DNA of 64,000 nucleotides. Source: Amaranthus tricolor (lineage: Eukaryota; Streptophyta; Magnoliopsida; Caryophyllales; Amaranthaceae). The translations under genes and the position numbers were made by a program. Location: the NCBI RefSeq assembly GCF_026212465.1, contig NC_080058.1, positions 701,001-765,000 on the forward strand. Direction: 5' to 3'. Below the pieces are notes generated by a model, which was not told where the DNA came from, did not search any database, and worked only from the letters and a program-made list of their open reading frames with translations. This document shows positions 21,330 through 31,261 of the stretch, one piece after another. The stretch's first letter is position 1. Each line of letters begins with the position of its first letter.

Positions 21330-23624
21330 ATGTACACTTTAAGTTCTAAGTTTTCTTATTCAATTGCTTTTAATACTTGTTTTAATATCTCTAAAACCAT
21401 TTCTTCTATCATCACTAATGATATTGCCCAAAAACAAATTCAAATTTCCGATGATGAGCAACCACAATTGTTGGGTTTTATTGATAATTTGAAGGATGAG
21501 TCTACTCTTCAAACCCTTCATGGGAAGGTGATCAAGAATGGTTCCATTGTTAATGTACATGTTTATAATTATATGTTGAGTTCATATGCTAAGTTTAAGG
21601 ATTTGGATTCTGCCCGGAAGCTGTTTGATGAAATGTCCGACAGAAAAAATGTGAGAGCTTGGACTATTTTGATTTCAGGGTTTGCTCGAATTGGGATTTT
21701 TCGAGTTGGGTTGGATTATTTCTCTCGGATGCTTGTTGAGGGAGTTTGTCCAAATGGATTTACGCTTTCGAGTGTTTTCAAATGTTGTTCTAGTATAGGG
21801 TTGGCTTATAATGGTAAGGCAATACATGGGTGGATATTGAAAAAAGGGGTTTTTGTGGATGCTATTTTGAAAAATTCTATCATTGACTTTTATGTGAAAA
21901 CTGAGGAGTTTGGCTATGCTAAGAAGTTATTTGAATTCGGTGATGTTGTAAATACTGTTTTATGTAATATAATGATCAGTGCTAATATGCAATGTGGTGA
22001 TGTGGAGAGTTCTCTTGATTTGTTTAGAAGGTTGTCTATTAAAGATGTTGCAACTTGGAATACTGTTATATCAGGTATGATGAAAAATGGGTTTGAAGCA
22101 AAAGCATTGGATCTCCTTTATGAGATGGTAAAGGAACAGGCTTGCTTTGATAATTTCACGTATACGATAGCATTGGCCTTGGTTTCGTCCTTGTCGATGC
22201 TAGGGATTGGGGAACAGATACATGCTCAACTGATCAGACGAGGATTTTATGATAACGAGTATATAAGATCTTCACTCATTGACATGTATTCAAAGTGTGG
22301 TCTGATTGATACGGCCTCAATTGTGTTCAAGCAAAAGCCTTTAGGTCTTCATCCAAAACAAACCTTTAAGATAAATAGTGTTAAATTAATGGTAGACACG
22401 GTAGGTTGCAGCTCCATGGTTTCAGGACTTTCCCAGAATGGGAGATTCAGAGAAGCCTTAGACGTGTTTTGCAATATTATTCGTGAAGGATTTGGAATTG
22501 ACAAATATACTATGACTACTGTCATCTCTGTATGCGCTAATTATGGTATGCTAGATTTTGGTGAACAGATTCATGGTCTCATACATAAAGTCGGACATAA
22601 CTTTGATTTGGTTTTGTATTCTTCATTGGTTGATATGTATTCCAAATGTGGAAGTTTAAGGAATGCTCAAAAAATATTTGATCAAACCACCACTAGGAAC
22701 ACTATTATATGGACTGCCATAATTAATGGTTATGCTTTTCATGGACGTGGTAGAGAAGCTATTAGACTTTACGAATTGATGATAAAGGATGGCATTCAAC
22801 CAAATGAGGTAACCTTTGTGGCTGTTTTAACTGCATGCTGCCATGCAGGGCTGGTTGATGAAGGCCGGAAATATTTTAAAGTAATGAAGGAGGTTAACCA
22901 CATTAAGCCCGTGGTTGAACATTTCACTTGTATGGTTGATCTCTTTGGTCGTGCTGGTATATTGGAAGAGATAAATAATTTCATTTATGAGAATAAAATA
23001 TCACATCTTAGCTCAGTATGGCGAGCTTACTTATCCTCTTGTCGACTCCATAAAAATTATGAAATGGGAAAGTGGGTCTCTGTAAAGTTGCTTGAACTCG
23101 AACCATTCGACGCAGAACCATATGTTTTGCTGTCAAATATGTGTGCTACCAGTAACAGATGGGAAGAATCTGCTAAAATTAGGAGTTCAATGCAGAAGAA
23201 AGGAGTCAGAAAACACCCAGGTCAATCTTGGATACAACTGAATAATCAGGTTCATACTTTTGTGATGGGTGATAAGTCTCATCCACAAGAAGCTGAGATA
23301 TATTCTTATTTGGACAGCCTAATTAGTCGGCTAAAGGAGATAGGTTATTGCACGAATTTAGGGCAGGTTACACAAGATGTAGAAGAGGAGCAACAGGAAA
23401 TGTTTCTCCATCATCATAGTGAGAAGCTAGCTGTCGTGTATGGTATCATTAATACGAGCAGTGTAACACCAATACAAGTCATGAAAAATCTTCGAGTTTG
23501 TACAGATTGCCATAGTTTCCTGAAGTATACTTCTAGGCTTTTGAATCGGGAAATAATTGTTCGAGATATTCGTAGGTTTCACTATTTCAAGAATGGACTT
23601 TGTTCTTGTGGAGATTACTGGTGA
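21330..23624 (+). CDS. Pentatricopeptide repeat protein, PLS class with E and DYW domains
   Basis: Intronless frame. I take the first ATG, at 21330 (MYTLSSKFSYS); the frame extends 12 codons upstream without an ATG. The product is 764 aa. The N-terminus, rich in Ser, Asn and aliphatic residues, fits an organelle-targeting peptide. PPR motifs run from about residue 70 to 570 (such as ARKLFDEMSDRKNVRAWTIL and SLVDMYSKCGSLRNAQKIFD). E/E+ motifs and the PG box (PGQSWIQLNNQVHTF) follow. The C-terminal DYW deaminase-like domain has the HSE ... CTDCH zinc/catalytic signature and ends GDYW. DYW PPR proteins bind organelle RNA and direct C-to-U editing; this one's target site cannot be read from the sequence. 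A stretch between two repeats (PLGLHPKQTFKINSVKL) looks like a small insertion. The domain is complete, so an active editing factor is plausible. Confidence 0.95.
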   Translation: MYTLSSKFSYSIAFNTCFNISKTISSIITNDIAQKQIQISDDEQPQLLGFIDNLKDESTLQTLHGKVIKNGSIVNVHVYNYMLSSYAKFKDLDSARKLFDEMSDRKNVRAWTILISGFARIGIFRVGLDYFSRMLVEGVCPNGFTLSSVFKCCSSIGLAYNGKAIHGWILKKGVFVDAILKNSIIDFYVKTEEFGYAKKLFEFGDVVNTVLCNIMISANMQCGDVESSLDLFRRLSIKDVATWNTVISGMMKNGFEAKALDLLYEMVKEQACFDNFTYTIALALVSSLSMLGIGEQIHAQLIRRGFYDNEYIRSSLIDMYSKCGLIDTASIVFKQKPLGLHPKQTFKINSVKLMVDTVGCSSMVSGLSQNGRFREALDVFCNIIREGFGIDKYTMTTVISVCANYGMLDFGEQIHGLIHKVGHNFDLVLYSSLVDMYSKCGSLRNAQKIFDQTTTRNTIIWTAIINGYAFHGRGREAIRLYELMIKDGIQPNEVTFVAVLTACCHAGLVDEGRKYFKVMKEVNHIKPVVEHFTCMVDLFGRAGILEEINNFIYENKISHLSSVWRAYLSSCRLHKNYEMGKWVSVKLLELEPFDAEPYVLLSNMCATSNRWEESAKIRSSMQKKGVRKHPGQSWIQLNNQVHTFVMGDKSHPQEAEIYSYLDSLISRLKEIGYCTNLGQVTQDVEEEQQEMFLHHHSEKLAVVYGIINTSSVTPIQVMKNLRVCTDCHSFLKYTSRLLNREIIVRDIRRFHYFKNGLCSCGDYW

Positions 23625-25794
23625 ACCGGCCTTGATGGCGTGTATTGATTGAGCTCTAAATATATTGTCTCTATTGGCTGTTAATGTTAATAACATTTTT
23701 GTTATAACTTATCATTCAACTTCTGAAACTGGTAGAGTTTATGGGCATTCTGTTCTTATTGTTCCAAGTTATGACCAAAAATAGAGCTGTGCAGATATTC
23801 AGATTATTGGAGGCCTTCATTCATTGAATGATATTTTCAGATATTTTTATCGGGTTTAAGGTTCGAGAATCTGCTACAGGCAAGAGGAAAAGGAAATTAA
23901 TCATTCGTATAGGTGGTGAGGATCGAATTGTAACTAAATACTTTCAGATATTTGACCATGGTCACTCAGGTATATCTTGTTTTTCATGAATCTTCCCAAG
24001 TTTTTTGTTTTACTGTGCAATGTTACTATGATAACTGGAATTAACCCATTGATTCATGTAGTCAACTAGTCTGCACCATTCTTTTGGGATTAAGGTTTAG
24101 ACAACTTCACTCAAAATTATCTAGACAGAGTCTTCACCCAAGCTTTTTCAAACAAGATACTTCTATCTCATTTCATTTTATGCTTAAGTAAAAGCATGTA
24201 ATGTTTGATGTAGTTGTCTATGACTATATCAGTTAGCAATTTCTATATTCAAAAAATAATATTGACAACATTATGCACATAATTTTCAAAAAAAAAAACC
24301 TTAAGTTGCAAGTTGCAACGATCTTTGATGACAATCTCTCACGTTGATTTGTGTTGGTTTATGTAGTTGACCCCATAAGTTAGAATTCATGTTTTGGCAT
24401 TGTTGTAGCTTCATTTGCAAGGGTTGAACCAGGTTTTGAAGTGTCTTTTATTCTTTGAAGCTATGCATTTGAGTGTGTCTTCTAAAAGTTGATTGACCTG
24501 GCTTTTACTGCACTTCCTTTATGCATAGTACTAGTATTTCCTTTCAAGGTTTAATGAGACCCAAGTTTCAATCGGGAAGTACCTCTCATGCAATATTTCA
24601 TTACTTTCGTGTCATTGAGTGACTCTTGTAGATGCGAGATTTGAGAGATTTGATGAACATAACCTTGTTCTTGTAAAATTAAAATTGTGTTTTTGATTGA
24701 ACTTTAATAGAATTTCACACGAATAAAGTACGCATAATTTAAGAATTATATTTTAATATATATATATATATATAACATTATAATTTGCAATTGAAAATCT
24801 AATATTTTTGAGGTTATAAAAATTGGATAATAAGAATCTGTTACAAATCAAATTAATATATGATGATGCTTTGGGGGTGTTTGATTAAATAATTTAGGAT
24901 AATTTTAGCTTACATGTCAAACCATCTAATTCTAGTTTTTTAATCAATTAGTCGATTGAAACAAATTGTTATGAATCAGCTATTTTTAAACATGTTGCTT
25001 TTAACGTGTTCAAAATCAACTGCTCTAACCAATTGATAAAATCAATTGATCAACTACCATCTATCAAATATGGGTCGTTTACCAAGTATCTTTTATATTT
25101 TAAGTTTAAGCTCCTATGTTCTATTCTACCTTCCTATTGGGTCATCCTTTACTTTAAATCAATCAATGATACGTTCATATAATTCTTATTATGTTTGTGT
25201 TCTGAATTATGAAGATAATCATTAGTCCTCAGCTGCTTATAATTTTTTTTCCTAAATTCCTTGGTAAGGGGGATTATCATTATAATTTATTATTCATCCA
25301 GTGTCTTAACCTTTTCATATAATTTATCTTCTTTTTTTTCTAAAGTTATTTCATACTATTATATTTATCTTAATGCAGCTGTTAGGTGGCTCATTAAAGG
25401 CATATTTTGATGATGATTATAATCTTAAATTTTTATTAAAAAAATATTTTACCAGCTGTAGTCACTAGATTGACTTGAAAATGAATACTCCTATACTAAT
25501 ACAGTAATACTCTTTTCTCCATCTCGTTGAATTTGCTATAATACAGAAGTCAAAGTAAATGTAATACTCATTTATTTTAGCAAATTCAAAGCGCTAGAAA
25601 GAATACTTTATTGATTGATTTCTTTGTTACAAATAAAACCCAATTAGATCAAACTTAGCGACTCACCATCAAAGTACACAATATTGACTGTTTATGGCAT
25701 TCTTGTATTGTGATTGCATTGTATATTTTTTAAGGTTAATAATAGTAAAACCATCCACCTCAATGGTTGACCTTTATAAAGGCAGGCTGAGGCT
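23625..25794. other. Intergenic region between the PPR gene and the first long-TIR MITE
   Basis: AT-rich, with no supported gene. A short (TA)n is at about 24757-24772. At 25507-25605 there is a weak inverted repeat (CTCCATCTCGTTGAATTTGCT ... AGCAAATTCAAAGCGC), possibly a decayed small Stowaway-like element. Confidence 0.5.
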
Positions 25795-25803
25795 TTAACC
25801 CCG

Positions 25804-26270
25804 GAAAATTTGAAATGATTAAGATAAATTATCAACAAAATGAACAAAATAAGATAAGTTTCAACTTATTTCCAAAGGTAAGCGTGAAATTCTCAAATCT
25901 GTGGTTTGGGGCTGTTCGTAGTTAGTAACTGCGAACAGGTAAAAGAAAAACACAATAGTTGTTCGTAGTTACTAACTGCGAACAACTTTGACCTTTTTTT
26001 TGACCTGTTAACGATGGAAGCTGCTGTGCATATCTGTGGAGCTAGCTGTTCGCAGTTACTAACTGCGAACAGGTTAAAAAAAAGTCAAAGTTGTTCGCAG
26101 TTAGTAACTGCGAACAACTATTGTGTTTTTTTGACCTGTTCGCAGTTAGGAACAGCGAATAGCCCCAAACCATAGGTTTGGAAATTTCACGCTTACTTTT
26201 GGAAATAAGTTGAAACTTATCTTATTTGGTTCATTTTGTTGATAATTTGTCTTAATCATTTCAAATTTTC
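25804..26270. mobile_element. Long-TIR foldback MITE with 9-bp target duplication (Mutator-like), 467 bp
   Basis: The ends are GAAAATTTGAAATGATTAAG and its reverse complement. They are flanked on both sides by the perfect 9-bp duplication TTAACCCCG (25795-25803 and 26271-26279), the length made by Mutator-like transposases. The left and right halves are inverted copies of each other over most of the element, so the whole sequence can fold into one long hairpin. The middle contains five copies of a short palindrome (GTTCGCAGTTA, one base, TAACTGCGAAC) in alternating contexts. No coding capacity. Confidence 0.9.
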
Positions 26271-26279
26271 TTAACCCCG

Positions 26280-27800
26280 AGACTTGGCCCACCAAAATGG
26301 ATTTGGATCATTAAATTTTACATTAGATATATCTCTATGTAAAAATTATTCGAGATCCGCCATTGTTCCAGATTCGCAAAAGTGATTTTGTTATACGATA
26401 TTTTGCCCTATGATTAGCACCTTAAAATGTCTCAAATTAGGACTACCTCTATTTATCGCCTTGAATATTGGTGTTTGATATTGTAAAAGAACATATTCGA
26501 CAATTCTAGCTTATTTTGACACAAAGAGATGTGGTAAGGGTCAAACCATCGAATGTTAGTGTTAGGTAAATTAGCTGCTTGAAGCAACTTGTTGTCGGCT
26601 CAAATTCAGTTGTTCAAATTACTCACTTCATTCAACTACTATATATCAGTAATCAGTCATTTGCAAAATACCTCCTGTATGACTGTGTCAGAGTTAGATT
26701 TAGGAATGGGTCTTGGAGATTGATTCATCTTTTGACTAGTGTAGTGCTGTTATTCTATTATGTTCATTGTTAGGTACTTTTGAAATTTACAAATGCCCTA
26801 AATCACAATCAAATTTAGATGTGGTTTAAAAATACGTAATATCGCTTATTTTCCACTCTTTAAGATAGAGTACATATCAAGTAAAGAAAGTGGTAATGTT
26901 GATAACTGTTTACTACTAATTGGCAAAATCTTTTGGTGACTTTTCTCACAAGAGAGGTAAGTGGGAACCAAAAAATATAGGGACCCCACCAACTATAGCA
27001 AAGAAGCTAAACATCATAAGTTAGATACTAGGATTTTGATACATAGTTTGCTACTAAAACCTGTCTTTTTGCTCTAATTTGACATGAATGTTTTCAAGTA
27101 CTATTGTATTGTCAATGTTACTTAATATAGATTAATCTTATGCTTACCTACATGCTATTATATCTTTAAATTTATTATTAAGTGGACTTCTTATTTATGT
27201 GAAATCAGCGTATTATACCTGATATAAATAAAGGGTTTGTAGAAAATAATGTTATAATTTACAAAATTCGATTTAATACTAGAAATGAATGAAAAACGAG
27301 AAAAATTTTGGGTTTTGGAAATCGAACTTGTATTATTATTAAATTTACGCACTGTTTCGTAATCCTAAAAGTATTATATTATAACAAAAGTAGAACGTAA
27401 CATAAACATAATAGTAAAAGATTTAAAGATCGAGACGCATTCATTTAGTGTTTTGAATTGCATGTCCGTAATGTTTTGTGCGAACTGTTCGAAACGTTGT
27501 ATGGGGAAAAGTTTTGCGCTTTGCGCTTTAATATGGTTGGAAAGAGCCTCTTATATGTAATTGCTTTAAATCTTGCTTAGATGAGAGTCACTTAATGATA
27601 TTAAGGTAACTGGGATGAGAAATGAAATGTGCAACCACATCTTTAGATATTGAACTATTTTATTCTGTTCCTGTTTCTTTCCCACCAAACCAACATGGGT
27701 ACTGACTTTTTTCTCTTGTAAAATTATACCTTCTTGACAGCAAAGCTAACAGCAGCTACTATAACAACCCCAAAACTTCTTCTAACACTTTTAATTTCCT
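26280..27800. other. Intergenic region upstream of the RIC gene
   Basis: No gene supported. The last few hundred bases should hold the promoter and leader of the RIC gene; I cannot place a TATA box with confidence. Confidence 0.45.
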
Positions 27801-27914
27801 CAAACGAAAAAAAATATATCTTTGCATTCTTATTATTGTTATTAGTTTCATCTTTGTCAAACGAAAAAAAATATATCTTTGCATTCTTATTATTGTTATT
27901 AGTTTCATCTTTGT
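27801..27914 (+). repeat. 57-bp perfect tandem duplication in the RIC 5' leader
   Basis: 27801-27857 and 27858-27914 are identical by eye (CAAACGAAAAAAAATATATC ... GTTTCATCTTTGT). The duplication ends 32 bp before the RIC start codon. It keeps the upstream frame open, but no in-frame ATG is present there, so it is leader rather than coding. Confidence 0.9.
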
Positions 27915-27946
27915 TTGGTATTCTGTTGATTTGTGTTTCTTTCGTT

Positions 27947-29474
27947 ATGGGTGTTCATGGGAAAGTGAGAGATCGAATGGAGAAATTCGCCGTTCTTCCG
28001 TTCTCCATGGGATGTGTTTCTCAAGCTAGTGTTGCTGTGGCTCAACAAAGAACTAAAAGATCAAAAACAGATTTACAATCACCTTCATTAAGTATGTATG
28101 ATCACATTTCTCGTTTTTTCATATTGTTACGACTTCCAAGCTTTGACATTGTTGTTTTCGTGATTTTGTAAGTGTATTAAATTCGGGTTTTGAATTTTGT
28201 TTGATCTTATGAAGGAATTCAAGAAGAAGATGATGATGAGAGTTTATGTGCTGAGAGTTTGAAGCATTCTTCAAGGTTTATGGCACTTCCAAGATCTAAC
28301 TTATCCACAGGGGTTAACAGACTTGTGAAAGGTTTCAAAAGCCTTTCACAATTATTCAGTAAGTACTTATATGCTTATTTTCATGTAAACAAACCTTTGT
28401 TAGTGGCTTATTGCAAGGATAAAGTTGTGTACATTTTCTATGAACCCCGTTTGGGTAGGATTCTTAATAACGTTGGAAGTCTTGTGTCCATCTACCAACT
28501 TCGTTTAGTTTTAGTTAATGATCTTAAGGTATTCACTCTGAAATTGATTGCATTCCCTCTATGCAGTATATAGAGTGGGCAAGAACACTCATCTTTACAT
28601 AAGTACAAAACAACTTGGTTGTCATTTTTTGTGTTATATGTTGCACAGTTCAATATTTATAGGGTTTTTGATCAAATGACTTCAACATGGTCTTGGTATC
28701 CTCGGGCCTAAATTTTCCCTACCTATGTTATTCGAATTCGTATACTTACATCCTACACAAATATATGTCAAATTTAGAGGCGGACCTATTTCACGTGAAA
28801 ACACCCCATTTCATAAATGTTATTATTATTAAATTTATATTTTGCGTTAGATTTTTTCACTATCTATTACTTCTTTCAGATTTTAATAGTTGCTACAGTT
28901 TCTGTACCAACTACTGTTCATTAACTGATCTTATTTGGTATATATTTCTCCATGTATGATGTAAAACATAGTCAAGTACAGTGATCTTGTTTGATTCGTT
29001 TAAATGTATATTTTCAAAATATTAACTTTATAAAAATTTTTATCATATAAAATTAAAGATATAAAAGATTAAAATCGTGTATTGGATAGCGTGAAAAACA
29101 GAAGTGTATCAACTATTAAAAACTAGAGAATGTATTAATTTGCGTTTTCACCAACTTTTTTCCTGAGTCCGCCACAGCTGACAACCCCCCTCTTTGTTTC
29201 CCTAGTATATGAAGATGAGATGGAAGAGCTAGGCATGGACATGGAGATAGGGTGCCCTACAGATGTAAAGCATGTAACCCACATTGGATGGGATAACATA
29301 CCCAACACAGACCAACTTATGGGTTGGGATAATATCATCACTACAAACATGCTTTCATCTTCTCATCCCCCTAATTCTGCTGAATCTGCTGTTAACTTGG
29401 AACAGTGCTTAAAGCAGTTTAAGATTAATTCTTCAACTGCTCCTGAAAATGACTCTTCAACTCTCTATCATTAG
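27947..29474 (+). CDS. RIC family protein (ROP-interactive CRIB motif protein), RIC10/11-like
   Basis: Three exons: 27947-28091, 28215-28358 and 29206-29474. GT-AG introns have matching phases; 558 nt encode 185 aa. The N-terminus DRMEKFAVLPFSMGCVSQASVAV is typical of one branch of plant RIC proteins. Exon 2 carries GFKSLSQLF before the acidic linker. Exon 3 encodes the CRIB motif IGCPTDVKHVTHIGWD, which binds GTP-loaded ROP GTPases. RIC proteins pass ROP signals to the cytoskeleton and vesicle traffic, in polarised growth for example. The last 60 residues are Ser/Asn-rich and not conserved. The exact RIC number is uncertain. No defect is seen. Confidence 0.9.
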
Positions 29475-30399
29475 CTTATTCTTGAAGATTAGTACATGTT
29501 TGCTTTTCATCTTATTATACTACTTTATTAACATTTGATGTAGTATATATATGGTATTGCAATCAAAGTTGTTTTCTTTCTGATTTGGTGTGTACCGAGC
29601 TACCCTGTTGTATCGATGGTTGATAGGTCGAACTTTTAACGATAAGATTAAGGGATCAAACACTAGTATCATCGACTATTTGATGAATGATGATGTGGAG
29701 TGTACTACAATTGTTTTGCTAGTTTTGTGTCATTATGTACAAATCATGACAAATTTTATATTGCACCACCACCAATCCATAATCATATTGCATATACTTT
29801 CTATTTGGATTGTGGTTGGTTATGATTGGTTTGAATTAGAGTGTGTTCATGTGTTGTAAAGGACAAGTTGTGGATTGTAGATGGGGAAAGGTTATATCTA
29901 TAGATGTTTGCTTTGTGGTTTACTCAATTATCATTATTAGTAATTATTTATTATCTTTTTTTAGTTTTTTATTTATATACAGTTGCAAATGATGATGTTT
30001 ATTATTAAGAATCAAGTGAAACAATATATTTTTGATTACAAGGATTTAGGTATAGATTAGCCTTTAAACTCCGCATAAGCTTCTAAATGAAATCATGCTA
30101 ATGTGAAACAAAACTTAGATAAATATAAGTTCAGGTCCTTACAAACACAAAAACATGTCATTCATGGTCTTAAATATGCCCATACAACACCAAATATACC
30201 ACCAAAAAAGAACGTCGGGTGAACTTAGCCCTTCCGTCAGCGGTTTGGAGTTGGTCAGGTTCCTTCTTTCGACCAGTCAAGGTCAAAGATGGGGCGAATC
30301 GGGGGTTCGCCTTCCTTGAAAGAAGCAATGCCATACATAGTTATGTAAATGTTAAGGATTATTACTAGTCCTGCAGCACCTAAACTTACTGCTATAGTG
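29475..30399. other. 3' UTR of the RIC gene and spacer
   Basis: Likely 3' UTR to about 29,600, then AT-rich spacer. A GC-richer piece at about 30205-30320 contains a small hairpin (GGCGAA ... TTCGCC). I do not recognise it. Confidence 0.45.
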
Positions 30400-30408
30400 C
30401 TATTCCTT

Positions 30409-30798
30409 GAATTTTTGAAAAAGGTGAGCGAAAAAAAAAAATTAATTGAATAAACTATTATTCAAACTTTTTCCAAAACTAAGCGTGAAAACCCCGGATC
30501 TATGGTTTGGAGTTGTTCGCAGTTAGTCAAAAAAGACAAAATAGCTGTTCGCAGTTAGTAACTGCGAACAGCAAAAAAAAAAATAAAAAGACAAATTTTT
30601 TTTTTTTTAAGTCAAATAGTTGTTCGCAGTTAGTAACTGCAAACAGCTATTTTGTCTTTTTTGACCTGTTCGCAGTTAGTAACTGCGAACAGCTCCAAAC
30701 CATAGGTCCAGGGTTTTCACGCTTAGTTTTGGAAAAAGTTTGAATAATAGTTTATTCAATTAATTTTTTTTTTTTTCGCTCACCTTTTTCAAAAATTC
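30409..30798. mobile_element. Second long-TIR foldback MITE with 9-bp target duplication, 390 bp
   Basis: The ends are GAATTTTTGAAAAAGGTGAGCG-type inverted repeats, flanked by the perfect 9-bp duplication CTATTCCTT (30400-30408 and 30799-30807). The terminal 50 bp differ from those of the element at 25.8 kb. The inner part is clearly shared: 'aagcgtgaaa', then 'ctatggtttgg', then the GTTCGCAGTTA palindromes (one half copy and three full copies, one with a base change). Non-coding. Confidence 0.9.
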
Positions 30799-31004
30799 CT
30801 ATTCCTTTGTACTCAGTGTTTCTTAATGGGCCTGTTAATTTCAAATGGGACAACTAAAAGGTATCCATGGGCCAAACCCACCTTAATCCCACGTAAAAGT
30901 GGGTTAACTAAAGTTCTGTAGGCTGGGAGGTTGGAGAGGTATCATGCAATTGATGGGCTGAATAGGTCTCCATTTAAAGGTTGGTCTACTTTATAATTAT
31001 TATA

Positions 31005-31259
31005 CTCCTTCCCTTCCACTCAAAATGTCCATTTACTTTTTCACACTATTCAATGCACTTATTCAATACTTAATATCTGTTACTATACATAATGAAATAT
31101 TATAAAAAGTGGATATTAATAATCTTTACATTGAGATGAATCAAACAAGATCTCACTTGACTATGTAAAATCTATAGATTAAAAATAAAACACAAATTAA
31201 GAGTGCTAAGTGAACACTGTCAAAAAGTAAATGAAACATTTTGAGTGGAAGGGAGGGAG
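31005..31259. mobile_element. Stowaway-type MITE (Tc1/mariner), 255 bp
   Basis: The ends CTCCTTCCCTTCCACTCAAA and the matching right end (TTTTGAGTGGAAGGGAGGGAG) are inverted repeats. Each end abuts a TA dinucleotide (31003-31004 and 31260-31261), the Tc1/mariner target. The interior is AT-rich and non-coding, as usual for Stowaway elements. Confidence 0.88.
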
Positions 31260-31261
31260 TA

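Noticed and set aside
27734..27946. N-terminal extension of the RIC protein with repeated hydrophobic segments
   Set aside because: The frame starts at TTG and the repeated hydrophobic stretch comes from a non-coding 57-bp duplication; family members begin close to the ATG at 27947.
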